A DNA stretch of 64,000 nucleotides from Polynucleobacter sp. UK-Gri1-W3 (GTDB taxonomy: Bacteria > Pseudomonadota > Gammaproteobacteria > Burkholderiales > Burkholderiaceae). Both the position numbers and the translations under genes were made by a program. This document shows, one piece after another, positions 47,388 through 57,200 of this stretch. The stretch is from assembly GCF_018881595.1 (NCBI RefSeq), contig NZ_JACVQA010000002.1, positions 124,001 through 188,000 of the forward strand, read 5' to 3'. The notes under the pieces were generated by a model. That model saw nothing but the letters and a program-made list of their open reading frames with translations, ran no database searches and had not been told where the DNA came from. How positions within the stretch are numbered: position 1 is the first letter of the stretch; each line of letters begins with the position of its first letter.

Positions 47388-48350
47388 ATGACTGCAAATT
47401 TAGTTGCCAACCCAACACTCAGCATTGTTATCCCCGTTTACAACGAGGAGGACGGATTAAAGGCTCTATTTGATCGCCTCTATCCAGCATTAGATGCCCT
47501 GGCTGCCAAACGTAAGATTAGCTACGAGATCGTATTCGTAAATGATGGCAGTAAAGATCGTTCTGCTGGCATTCTTTCTAAGCAAGTGGAATTGCGTCCC
47601 GATGTGACTCGTGCTGTTTTATTCCACAGCAACTTTGGCCAGCACATGGCGATCATGGCTGGCTTTGAGTACGCCAAAGGCGAACACATTATCACTTTAG
47701 ATGCGGACCTACAAAATCCTCCTGAAGAAATTGATGTGCTGACTGAGCAACTCTTAAAAGGTCATGATTACGTCGGCACTATTCGCGCCGATCGCCGTGA
47801 TAGTTTCTTTAGAAAATTTGCTTCACGCGCCATGAATCGCTTGCGTGAAAATATTACTCGCATCACTATGACTGATCAGGGCTGTATGTTGCGTGGCTAT
47901 AGTCGCCGCATTGTTGATCTGGTTCGTCAATGCGACGAAAGCAATACTTTTATTCCAGCGCTGGCTTATACCTTTTCCGCAAATCCAGTAGAGATTACTG
48001 TTAAGCATGAAGAGCGTTTTGCTGGTGAATCTAAATATAGTTTGTATCAATTGATTCGTCTGAACTTTGACCTAGTAACTGGATTTTCTGTCATGCCCTT
48101 GCAGATTTTCTCAATACTCGGCATGCTTCTCTCACTTGCTGCTGGTAGCTTGTTTGTCTACCTGCTAGTGCGCCGCTTTGTTCTAGGCGCTGAGGTTGAG
48201 GGTGTTTTTACACTCTTCGCTCTTACCTTCTTCCTGATTGGCGTGATGCTCTTTGGACTCGGTCTATTGGGTGAGTATATTGGTCGCATCTACCAGCAAA
48301 TCCGCAAGCGTCCTCGCTATGTTGTGCAAACCGTTTTAGAGAAAAAATAA
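47388..48350 (+). CDS. arnC: Undecaprenyl-phosphate Ara4FN transferase ArnC
   Basis: Family 2 glycosyltransferase anchored in the inner membrane. 320 residues: LSIVIPVYNEEDGLKALFDR, EIVFVNDGSKDRSAGIL, TLDADLQNPPEEI (the metal-binding DxD-type site), KHEERFAGESKYSLYQLIRL, then two C-terminal membrane helices. It moves formylated Ara4N onto undecaprenyl phosphate. Confidence 0.92.
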   Translation: MTANLVANPTLSIVIPVYNEEDGLKALFDRLYPALDALAAKRKISYEIVFVNDGSKDRSAGILSKQVELRPDVTRAVLFHSNFGQHMAIMAGFEYAKGEHIITLDADLQNPPEEIDVLTEQLLKGHDYVGTIRADRRDSFFRKFASRAMNRLRENITRITMTDQGCMLRGYSRRIVDLVRQCDESNTFIPALAYTFSANPVEITVKHEERFAGESKYSLYQLIRLNFDLVTGFSVMPLQIFSILGMLLSLAAGSLFVYLLVRRFVLGAEVEGVFTLFALTFFLIGVMLFGLGLLGEYIGRIYQQIRKRPRYVVQTVLEKK

Positions 48351-49220
48351 TTGCACGCAGTCGTCTTTGCTTATCACGATGTTGGCGTCAACTGCCTCAA
48401 AGCACTTCTTAATGCAGGTATTCAGGTTGATCTAGTTGTTACTCATCAAGACGATCCCAATGAGAATGTATGGTTTGGCAGCGTTGCAAAACTTTGCCAA
48501 GAAAAGAATATTTCTTACATCTCTCCTAATGCTAACGAATTAATAAATTTAATTCCAAAACTTCAAGCTTTAGCTCCTGACTATATTTTTTCTTTCTACT
48601 ATCGCTTCATGATTCCGGAGCAGATTTTGCAATGCGCAAAAATTGCTGCACTCAATATGCATGGCTCGCTGCTTCCCAAATACCGTGGACGTGCACCGGT
48701 TAATTGGGCAATTCTGCATGGTGAAACGCAGACTGGTGCAACTTTGCATGTGATGGAAGCAAAACCAGATGCAGGAGACATTGTTGGGCAAGCGGCCGTC
48801 AGCATCGGCCCAGACGAAACCGCTACCGAGGTATTTGGCAAAGTCAGTCAAGCGGCCGTGAGCGTGATTGATCAAGTCTTGCCCAGCCTGTTAACGGGAA
48901 TAGTTCCTCGTCAGCCTAATGAACTCCAAAAAGGCAGTTATTTTGGCGGCAGAAAGCCTGCGGATGGGCAAATTCATTGGAATCAGACTGCTAAACGGGT
49001 CCATGACCTGGTTAGGGCGGTTGCGCCCCCTTATCCAGGGGCCTTTACGGCACATGATGGCAAGACCATGATCGTGGCCCGCACCAGCCTAAAAGGGCCA
49101 TTTCCAGTCAATCTCGATCTTGGGGTTTGTGGCATCCAAGTGGTTGATAATCGGGTATTCGGCATTTGCGGCGACCATCAAGCAGTGGAAGTATTGGAAT
49201 GGTTTCCAGCTAGCAATTAA
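48351..49220 (+). CDS. arnA: UDP-Ara4N formyltransferase (ArnA N-terminal domain as a separate gene)
   Basis: 289 residues. Formyl-THF transferase core with NMHGSLLPKYRGRAPVNWA (catalytic Asn and His) and VMEAKPDAGDIVGQ (catalytic Asp), then a C-terminal OB-like part. It matches only the first half of E. coli ArnA (660). It starts at TTG 48351, directly after the arnC stop. The decarboxylase half is the next gene. Confidence 0.88.
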   Translation: MHAVVFAYHDVGVNCLKALLNAGIQVDLVVTHQDDPNENVWFGSVAKLCQEKNISYISPNANELINLIPKLQALAPDYIFSFYYRFMIPEQILQCAKIAALNMHGSLLPKYRGRAPVNWAILHGETQTGATLHVMEAKPDAGDIVGQAAVSIGPDETATEVFGKVSQAAVSVIDQVLPSLLTGIVPRQPNELQKGSYFGGRKPADGQIHWNQTAKRVHDLVRAVAPPYPGAFTAHDGKTMIVARTSLKGPFPVNLDLGVCGIQVVDNRVFGICGDHQAVEVLEWFPASN

Positions 49221-49268
49221 ATGGCAACTGAGCAGCAACACTTATTAGATTAAAACGAGGCAGTAAAG

Positions 49269-50315
49269 ATGAAAAAAGTACTCATTCTTGGTGTTAATGG
49301 TTTTATTGGACACCACCTTTCCAAGCGCATTCTCGAGACAACCGACTGGGATGTCTATGGCATGGATATGCAAAACGATCGCCTTGGTGACTTAATCAAT
49401 CATCCACGCATGCATTTCTTTGAGGGTGACATCACCATCAATAAAGAATGGGTTGAGTATCACATCCGTAAATGTGACGTCATCCTGCCATTGGTTGCGA
49501 TTGCAACGCCTGCAACTTATGTACAGCAACCACTCAAAGTATTTGAACTCGACTTTGAGGCCAATCTCCCCATCGTGCGCTCTGCAGTCAAATACAAAAA
49601 ACATTTGGTATTCCCATCCACATCCGAAGTTTATGGAATGTGTGAAGATGCCGGATTTGATCCCGCTAAATCGAATATGGTTTACGGCCCAATTAATAAG
49701 CCGCGCTGGATCTACGCCTGCTCAAAACAACTCATGGATCGCGTAATCTGGGGCTATGGCATGGAAGGCTTGCGCTTTACCCTCTTTCGCCCGTTTAACT
49801 GGATTGGCCCTGGTCTAGATAGCATCTACACACCAAAAGAAGGCTCTTCCCGGGTAGTGACTCAGTTCCTAGGTCATATCGTTCGTGGCGAATCAATCAA
49901 TGTTGTTGACGGTGGCGCCCAGAAACGCGCCTTTACCTATGTTGATGATGGCATTGATGCCTTGATGCGCATCATCGATAACAAAGATGGCATTGCTAAT
50001 GGCAAGATCTATAACATTGGCAATCCAAAAAATAATCACTCTATTCGCGAACTAGCGAATCAGATGCTAGAAATTGCTCGTAGCATTCCTGAGTACGCAA
50101 AGACTGCTAATGAAGTGAAGATTGTAGAAACCACTTCTGGCGCTTACTACGGCGAAGGGTATCAAGACGTTCAAAATCGCGTTCCCGCAATTGACAATAC
50201 GATGAGTGAATTAGGTTGGAAGCCAACTACAACCATGACTGATGCACTCAAGAACATTTTCGAAGCCTATCGTGAAGATGTTGAAAAAGCGCGTACCCTA
50301 GTTGACAAAGAATAA
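49269..50315 (+). CDS. arnA: UDP-glucuronate decarboxylase (ArnA C-terminal domain as a separate gene)
   Basis: 348 residues, short-chain dehydrogenase fold: LILGVNGFIGHHLSKRIL (NAD site), FPSTSEVYGM, and the Tyr-Lys region of the active site as PRWIYACSKQLMDRVIWGYG, followed by FRPFNWIGPGLDSI. These match the second half of E. coli ArnA, which oxidises and decarboxylates UDP-GlcA to UDP-Ara4O. A 48-base gap and its own start separate it from the formyltransferase gene. Confidence 0.92.
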   Translation: MKKVLILGVNGFIGHHLSKRILETTDWDVYGMDMQNDRLGDLINHPRMHFFEGDITINKEWVEYHIRKCDVILPLVAIATPATYVQQPLKVFELDFEANLPIVRSAVKYKKHLVFPSTSEVYGMCEDAGFDPAKSNMVYGPINKPRWIYACSKQLMDRVIWGYGMEGLRFTLFRPFNWIGPGLDSIYTPKEGSSRVVTQFLGHIVRGESINVVDGGAQKRAFTYVDDGIDALMRIIDNKDGIANGKIYNIGNPKNNHSIRELANQMLEIARSIPEYAKTANEVKIVETTSGAYYGEGYQDVQNRVPAIDNTMSELGWKPTTTMTDALKNIFEAYREDVEKARTLVDKE

Positions 50316-50335
50316 GTAAAAGTAAACAAAGGTAC

Positions 50336-51253
50336 ATGGCTAAGATAGCTCTCAAGGTTGATGTAGATACCTTACGCGGCACTAAGGAAGGTGTCCCTAA
50401 CCTAGCTCGCACTCTAGATCGTTTTGGTCTTAAAGCGACCTTTCTATTTAGTCTTGGGCCTGACCATACTGGCTGGGCCTTAAAACGCGTCTTCCGCCCA
50501 GGTTTTCTGAAGAAAGTTAGCCGTACCTCTGTTGTAGAGCACTACGGCATTAAGACCTTGCTATACGGCGTTCTCCTTCCTGGACCAGACATCGGCAAAA
50601 AAGCTGCAGCAGAAATGCGCGCAATTGATAAAGCCGGCCATGAGACAGGTATTCATACCTGGGATCACGTTGCGTGGCAAGACGCAGTGCGTAATCAAGA
50701 TGCTGCTTGGACAAAAGCGATGATGCAAAAAAGTTGGGATCGTTTTGTAGAAATATTTGGTCATACACCAGTCACTTATGGTGCTGCCGGATGGCAAATG
50801 AATACAACTGCCTTTGAGCAACTAGATCAGTGGGGAATTACCTACTCATCCGATGGGAGAGCTGAACCCAATCTCATGCCTTATCGACTTGCCTTACCCT
50901 CAGGCAAAGCCAAGCACGTTCAATACCCGACTACACTCCCCACCTTTGATGAGCTCATTGGCATCGATGGCGCAGATGAATTTGGTGCGGTCAAAAAGCT
51001 ATTGGAGATTACCCAAAGTAATCCAAATGATCAAGTCTTCACGCTACACGCTGAACTAGAAGGTCAAAAGCTATTGCCCGCATTCGAACAGCTATTGGCT
51101 GGATGGCTAAATCAAGGCCACGACCTTGTCACGATGGGAGAGCTTCATCAATCTTGGGCAGCCACCAAGCAACTAGATAAAATAGCTGTACTACCACTAA
51201 GCTGGGGTGAGATACCCAATCGTAGCGGTGATTTAATTATTCAAAACAACTAA
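50336..51253 (+). CDS. arnD: Ara4FN-phosphoundecaprenol deformylase ArnD
   Basis: Polysaccharide deacetylase family enzyme that removes the formyl group after transfer. 305 residues; starts MAKIALKVDVDTLRGTKEGV with the catalytic Asp, then HETGIHTWDHVAWQD carrying the metal His residues, and VFTLHAELEGQK near the end. It closes the arn operon; arnE and arnF flippase subunits and ugd are not in the window. Confidence 0.92.
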   Translation: MAKIALKVDVDTLRGTKEGVPNLARTLDRFGLKATFLFSLGPDHTGWALKRVFRPGFLKKVSRTSVVEHYGIKTLLYGVLLPGPDIGKKAAAEMRAIDKAGHETGIHTWDHVAWQDAVRNQDAAWTKAMMQKSWDRFVEIFGHTPVTYGAAGWQMNTTAFEQLDQWGITYSSDGRAEPNLMPYRLALPSGKAKHVQYPTTLPTFDELIGIDGADEFGAVKKLLEITQSNPNDQVFTLHAELEGQKLLPAFEQLLAGWLNQGHDLVTMGELHQSWAATKQLDKIAVLPLSWGEIPNRSGDLIIQNN

Positions 51254-51290
51254 TTCAGTAAAACTTAGAGACAAATAACAAAGGATCATC

Positions 51291-51758
51291 ATGACAGTAG
51301 CCATTGGTCAACCTATGCCACAGTGCGCGATTCCAGCGACTTCCGGATTGATGTTTTCACCATCATCCGCTAAGGGTAAAAAACTGGTTCTGTATTTTTA
51401 TCCAAAGGATATGACTCCAGGCTGTACTGCTGAGTCAGGTGAATTTAGGGATAACATTGAAGCCTTTACGAAAGCCAATACCCTGGTGGTGGGAGTTTCC
51501 CGGGATAGCCTCAAGTCACATGACAATTTCCGCAGCAAACTAGAGCTCCCATTTGAGCTGGTAGCTGATACCGAAGAAAAGCTGTGTCAGATCTTTGGCG
51601 TCATGAAGATGAAGAATATGTATGGCAAGCAAGTCCGCGGCGTAGAGCGTAGCACCTTCTTGTTTGACTCCTCAGGCAAGTTAGTGAAAGAGTGGCGCGG
51701 CCTTAAGGTTCCAGGTCATGTGACAGAGGTATTACAAGCGGCTCAAGCTACTAAATAA
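51291..51758 (+). CDS. bcp: Peroxiredoxin, Bcp/PrxQ type
   Basis: Thiol peroxidase of the cytoplasm. 155 residues; the peroxidatic Cys45 is in PKDMTPGCTAESGEF. The second cysteine of the usual C-x4-C pair is Gly50 here, so resolution must use Cys99 (EEKLCQIFGV) or an outside thiol. A good ribosome site (AAAGGA) precedes ATG 51291. It comes after arnD with no clear terminator. Confidence 0.92.
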   Translation: MTVAIGQPMPQCAIPATSGLMFSPSSAKGKKLVLYFYPKDMTPGCTAESGEFRDNIEAFTKANTLVVGVSRDSLKSHDNFRSKLELPFELVADTEEKLCQIFGVMKMKNMYGKQVRGVERSTFLFDSSGKLVKEWRGLKVPGHVTEVLQAAQATK

Positions 51759-51785
51759 TTTTTACAACAATTTGATCTGAGGTGC

Positions 51786-51813
51786 TTGCAAACCCCGAAT
51801 TTTGGGGTAAAGT
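51786..51813 (+). promoter_or_regulatory. Promoter of the phoH leader
   Basis: TTGCAA (51786-51791), 16-base spacer, TAAAGT (51808-51813). Predicted start near 51820. The spacer holds the dyad CCCC-GAATTTT-GGGG. Confidence 0.45.
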
Positions 51814-51819
51814 GATTCA

Positions 51820-51976
51820 TATGCACCGTAAACGACGGGAAAGTCTGACAATCCGTTTGAATCAGAAACCTGAATATCTCAGATCAGGTACGGGGAGCAA
51901 CCCCCTTCGTTTTTTCAGTACCACTGCAACTAGTTTCGTAATAAACCGTCAACGCACTCCGCTTGGCGGTTTTTTC
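51820..51976 (+). ncRNA. Structured leader or small RNA upstream of phoH
   Basis: About 157 bases with consecutive possible hairpins: CCGT/ACGG (51826-51838); TCTGACAA with TTG-AA-TCAGA (51844-51866); CCTGA/TCAGG (51869-51888); GGTAC-GGGG/CCCC-GTACC (51887-51922), overlapping the third by two bases; and a terminator with arms AACCGTCAA (51944-51952) and TTGGCGGTT (51963-51971) followed by six T. The terminator ends 14 bases before phoH ATG 51991, whose ribosome site AGGAG is at 51981-51985. The GACGG of the first hairpin could instead pair with CCGTC of the terminator. I do not recognise a known riboswitch. It may be an attenuator for phoH or a separate small RNA. Confidence 0.5.
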
Positions 51977-51990
51977 TTTTAGGAGAGTAC

Positions 51991-53661
51991 ATGCCACTGC
52001 CCCCAATCCCCACTCAAATTGCTGATCAAGTGAAGCTCAGTCGCAAAGATACTCCCGACTTGAAGAAACGTCCTGCTCAAGCAAAACCAGTGGTAGTGGA
52101 ATCTGTTGATTGGACTAATGATGCAGAGGAAGATTTATCTGCAGCAGAAGTAGCTCTCGAAAAGATTAAAGCGGATCATCGACCTACTCATAATCAGCGT
52201 AGTGAGCGTAACGAGAACAAAGCGGCTGCACCAGCAAAACCTAAACGGCTTATTCGCACTGGGCCTCCTAGTTTATTCGTGCTAGATACCAACGTATTAA
52301 TGCATGATCCAAGCTCCTTGTTCCGTTTCTCCGAACATGACCTATATCTGCCAATGACCACTCTAGAAGAGTTGGACAACCATAAAAAGGGTATGACCGA
52401 GGTAGCCCGCAATGCTCGTACCGTTAGCAGATCCCTGGATCAACTGATTGCTGGAACTAGCGGCACCCTGGATGAAGGCATCCCCTTAAATAAGCTGGGC
52501 AACCAAGATGTAACTGGGCGCCTCTTCTTCCAAACCAAATTCTCTACACAAGCATTGCCTGAAGGTTTACCTGAAGGTAAGGGTGACAACATGATTTTGG
52601 CAGTTGTCAGTGAATTGCAAAAAACTCGCAAAGGTCAAGAAGTGGTGTTGGTATCCAAAGATATCAATATGCGTATTAAAGCCCGTGCGCTTGGATTGCC
52701 TGCGGAGGATTACTTCAACGATCAGGTATTAGAAGATCGTGATCTGATGTATGCCGGCGTGATGTCATTGCCAGCAGATTTTTGGCCAAAACATGGCAAG
52801 GATATGGAAAGCTGGGCTGACTCCAAATCTGGAACCATGTTCTATAGAGTAACCGGACCATCTGTGCACAGCATGCTGGTCAATCAGTTTGTTTATCAAG
52901 AAAATCCTGATGGCTCTACACCCTTTTACGCACAGGTGAAAGAGATTAATGGCAAGACTGCTCTCCTGCAAACATTGAGAGACTTTTCTCATCAGAAAAA
53001 TAATGTCTGGAGTGTTACTGCGCGCAACCGTGAGCAGAACTTTGCCATGAACCTGCTCATGAACCCAGATGTAGATTTTGTGACCTTATTAGGTCAAGCG
53101 GGAACCGGTAAAACCTTGCTGGCATTAGCCGCTGGTCTTGAGCAAGTACTCGACAGCAAACGCTATAACGAAATCATTATTACTCGTGCCACTGTGCCAG
53201 TCGGTGAAGATATTGGCTTCCTCCCAGGTACCGAAGAAGAGAAAATGCAGCCTTGGATGGGTGCATTTGACGATAACCTTGAAGTACTCCAACGCAACGA
53301 AGATGGTGGCGCCGGTGAATGGGGTCGCGCTGCAACTCAAGAGTTGATTCGTTCACGCATTAAGGTAAAGAGCATGAACTTTATGCGCGGCAGAACTTTT
53401 GTGAGTAAGTTTGTCATCATTGATGAGGCGCAAAACCTCACTCCTAAACAAATGAAGACCTTGGTAACTCGTGCAGGCCCTGGAACCAAAATTATTTGCT
53501 TAGGTAATATCGCTCAGATTGATACGCCTTATTTAACAGAGGGCTCTTCTGGCTTAACTTATGTGGTGGATCGCTTCAAAGGCTGGCGTCATGGTGGACA
53601 TGTGACATTAGCTCGGGGTGAGCGTTCACGTCTTGCGGATCATGCAGCCGACGCACTCTAA
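51991..53661 (+). CDS. PhoH family ATPase with N-terminal PIN domain
   Basis: 556 residues joining a PIN RNase domain (about 88-220: LFVLDTNVLMHDPSSL, LPMTTLEELDNHKKG, GDNMILAVVSELQ) to a PhoH ATPase (about 340-556: LLGQAGTGKTLLALAAGLEQ, VIIDEAQNLTPKQMKTLVTR, GNIAQIDTPYLTEGSSGLTY). Such PhoH2-type proteins can be RNA helicase-RNases. An N-terminal charged stretch of about 85 residues is added. Preceded by the structured leader. Confidence 0.92.
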   Translation: MPLPPIPTQIADQVKLSRKDTPDLKKRPAQAKPVVVESVDWTNDAEEDLSAAEVALEKIKADHRPTHNQRSERNENKAAAPAKPKRLIRTGPPSLFVLDTNVLMHDPSSLFRFSEHDLYLPMTTLEELDNHKKGMTEVARNARTVSRSLDQLIAGTSGTLDEGIPLNKLGNQDVTGRLFFQTKFSTQALPEGLPEGKGDNMILAVVSELQKTRKGQEVVLVSKDINMRIKARALGLPAEDYFNDQVLEDRDLMYAGVMSLPADFWPKHGKDMESWADSKSGTMFYRVTGPSVHSMLVNQFVYQENPDGSTPFYAQVKEINGKTALLQTLRDFSHQKNNVWSVTARNREQNFAMNLLMNPDVDFVTLLGQAGTGKTLLALAAGLEQVLDSKRYNEIIITRATVPVGEDIGFLPGTEEEKMQPWMGAFDDNLEVLQRNEDGGAGEWGRAATQELIRSRIKVKSMNFMRGRTFVSKFVIIDEAQNLTPKQMKTLVTRAGPGTKIICLGNIAQIDTPYLTEGSSGLTYVVDRFKGWRHGGHVTLARGERSRLADHAADAL

Positions 53662-54175
53662 GCAATCCCTCTCATGCCGCACTCTTCTGGGGTGCGGCAT
53701 TTTTATTTGCAGCTTACTCATCCTGAGCGGATGTAGCACATTCAGCAGCAAACCAAACTCTACAAAAGTTTCTCAATTCAAACAGGACACCAGTGTTGGC
53801 ACCGAAGATATTTCCATTGCAGCGGTAGGCTTGGTAGATGTACCTTATCGGTATGGTGGAAATACCCCAAAAGGTGGTTTTGATTGCAGTGGGTTGATTG
53901 TGTATGTCTACAACAAGGCAGCTGGAGTCAAACTCCCGCGCACCATACAACTGATGAGCACCAAAGGCAGAAGCATTGAGGGCCAACCTCCTGCTCCGGG
54001 CGATTTAGTGTTCTTCAATACTACCGGTGAGAAATATTCCCATGCCGGAATTTATGTTGGGCAAGGCAGATTTGTTCATGCCCCTAGCGCCGGAGGAACC
54101 GTGCGCCTAGATTACATTACAGCACCCTATTGGGCAGCTAAATTTACTGAAGCACGTCGCATGGTGCCACAGTAA
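53642..54175 (+). CDS. NlpC/P60 family lipoprotein (probable peptidoglycan endopeptidase)
   Basis: ATG 53642 gives 177 residues and overlaps the phoH end by 20 bases; a GTG at 53618 would overlap by 44. A hydrophobic leader ends in a lipobox LILSGC, so it is anchored in the membrane. The catalytic domain has YRYGGNTPKGGFDCSGLIVY (nucleophile Cys), KYSHAGIYVG (His) and FVHAPSAGG (third residue). It probably cuts stem peptides as in the MepS/Spr group. Confidence 0.9.
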   Translation: MQPTHSKQSLSCRTLLGCGIFICSLLILSGCSTFSSKPNSTKVSQFKQDTSVGTEDISIAAVGLVDVPYRYGGNTPKGGFDCSGLIVYVYNKAAGVKLPRTIQLMSTKGRSIEGQPPAPGDLVFFNTTGEKYSHAGIYVGQGRFVHAPSAGGTVRLDYITAPYWAAKFTEARRMVPQ

Positions 54176-54201
54176 ACACACAAGACTTAAGTCAAGCTTT
54201 C

Positions 54202-57200
54202 CTAGAACCTAGTCTGCAGACCAATTCTTCCAGAGTAAGCTTGATAGGTGCCTACCAAGGAATTATCCACCGCCAAGTTCAAGAACAAATTGGTATCTTT
54301 TGTGATGCGGGCATTTAATTCAGCATCCACAGTCATCCAGCGTGAATTTGCTTGTGACTGGAAAGTGATTGGGTTGACGCCATAGAGTGAAGCCATAGTA
54401 GTGCTCGTGCCTGCATTAAAGATGCTCCAATAGCTAGCACGCAAATACGCAAAGATGGGGGTGCTACCAACAACATCCTTGTGACCCGCCAATAAACCTA
54501 AGCGGCCACGAGTCATTTCACTCTTGTTAAAGTTTACTTGACCATAAGCATCGGTTGCATTATTCATGCCAATGGCGTCATATACGATTTGCGCTTGCGG
54601 AGAAATTAAGAACTTATCCACATTCCAACGACCGCCACCTTCAATGGAGCCTGTAAAGCCTGAGCCCTGGGTGCGTAACTGAGCGCCTTGTACAGAGCCA
54701 GCTCCAGCGTTGAGGTAACGAGTACCTTGAGCAAGCGCATCTACATAGAGGCCATTAGCAGCAAAGTGGGTGCCATACAAACCCAATGAGTAAGCCTGCA
54801 TACCATTAATACTACCGGTAGAGATACTGCCTGTCTGACTGGAAGTATTGGCATTAGCGCTACCGATAGTGACGTAAGGGCCGACATAAGATCTAGAGCC
54901 ACCCTGCTCTTCATTCTGATACACGTCTACACCCAACTGCAAAGCATAGGCATTGAAATTCATCTTCGGGCCGTTATCTACAGAGGATGGAGTAGAAGCT
55001 CCAGTCTTACCAATAATGCGCGCCCAATCATTAGAACTCTTCTTAGCACCACCCTGTGGATCAACCAAGTTAAGATCGCCACGACGTTGATCTAATGTGT
55101 CAACTGCTGTCTGCGCATACAACTGCACCAATGAAGGAACGGCTGGATATACCGCAACCTCAATACGCTCACCAGCAGCAGGAGTGATGACTGGTGCAGG
55201 AGTTGACGTGCTGGATGCTTGCCCAGCATTATCAGTTCTTAAGTACCAAGAGTTACCTGCGCCTGAAGGATCACCTTTGTAAAGCTTGTACTCGTAGACA
55301 CCAGAAGCCACACGTTGATTTAAAGCAAATGCATTCGATGTGGAAGTACCATTCACAATAATCACAGGTATACCATTGCCGACCGTGCGATTGCCAAGAC
55401 CACCCTTGTCCGTTACGGTAACGCCAGTAGAGCCAGTGGTATTACCAGTGACAGTCAAGGTGTCGGATACGGGAGCAGAGGCAGGAGCATATACGCTACC
55501 AACAAAGTTGCCGCCATTACCAATGTAGTTGCCATTCACTGTTAAATTGGTTTGGATGCCATTGAATGAGGGAGCAACCACACCAGCATTTGTAAGATTC
55601 CCATTAATAACGCCACTACCTTGCAATGTTGCTCCAGAAGCAACATTGGTATTGGAGGTTGTGGAGCCAGTCAAGATGACAGTACCGGCATTGATATTGG
55701 TATCACCAGTGTATGTATTGGTATTTGATAGCATCAAAGCACCCGCTCCAACCTTGTTAAAACCACCAGAGCCTGAGATAGGTCCAGACAAACCAATGGG
55801 GTTGCCATTGGTATCAATATTGCCCTGACCGGTTAATGCAACCGAATTAGCAAATGAAACTGGCGCAGCAGCCTGCAATGTAGCACCGCCATTAATTGTC
55901 AATACACCGCTACCAATGGATAAATTATTTGTAGCAACCAATGTTCCAGTATTGATTGCAGTACCACCGCTATAGGTATTGGCGCCAGAAAGCGTGATTG
56001 AACCAGCTCCATTCATGGCGACTGCACCAGACCCAACAATAGGCGCTGAATAAGTGCCGGCACCACTATCAATAAATGAAATAGTGCCATTATTGGTTAA
56101 CTTGCCGTTTCCCGTAGAGCCGACTACTCCTTCTGCTGCACCTTGCAAAGTAGCTCCAGGATTAATCACTGCGGTCCCTGTATAAGCAGTGTTATCACCG
56201 TTCAGTTGCAATGTACCTTGATTCACATTCATAGTGATCTTGGTAGGTAATGGATTATCTATTGTCCAAAAGCCAGTACCATTTTTGTTCAGGGTACTGA
56301 AGTTAATGATTTGCTTAACTAGAGTACTTCCGCCATTACCCTCTAAATAGAAAGTATTTTGTCCACTTGGGCCGCCATTAATAAAGCCCGTAATGCTTGA
56401 GCCCGTATAGAGCGTTACAGTATTTACACCATTAGAGAAAGCCACGTTTCCGACAACAGATGCACCTGTTTGGTTTGTGAAATTAACACTTCCATTGCCA
56501 CCAAACACTGTTTGATTGGCTTGCTCCGAAATGATAGAGCCATAGTTGTTAACGATATTAGGCGCACCAGCAGGAGTTGCCGTCTGAAACCAAATGGCAC
56601 TACCCGTTTTTGATTGAATGGTGCCGTAGTTGGTAATCGTATTGCCGCTACCAGTTGGATTGATTGCCTCTGAAGATACGGAGGTGCCAGCCGCATAAAC
56701 TTTGGCACCTGCTTCAATGGTTAAGTTATTATTTGAACCCATCTCAATCGTGTTATTACCCGCATTAATCGTGGGGGGTCCACTACCACCAGTGGCGTAG
56801 TTAATCACCGTAGCACCAGCGCCGATATTAATAATTGCTCCATTATTCACAAAGATAGCTTCGTTATTTACACCGGCACCACTGCTTGGACTAGTGACAG
56901 TTGAATTTGCACCAACATTAATACGCGCATTATCTTTTAATAGGATGGTGGCAGTATTGGTACCAAATATTGCGGAATCCAAACTGATCGTATTACCACT
57001 ACCAGTATTTACGGTAATGTTGTCTTGCGTAGGTGCACCACTTGTAAAACCACTAGGGGGCGTACCGGATGCGCCTAAACGACCCGTGAAATTAGCAGTA
57101 CACGTTACAGAAGACGCGGTAATGGTTCCATCCGCAGACACACTGTTTGCACACGTTTGTTGACTATAAACATTAGCTGCCGCAAAGGATAAGGTACCAA

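Noticed and set aside
55097..55828. Open frames on the plus strand opposite the autotransporter, rich in Pro and Val
   Set aside because: They mirror the Gly/Thr/Asn repeat codons of the passenger on the other strand, have no ribosome sites and no family likeness.
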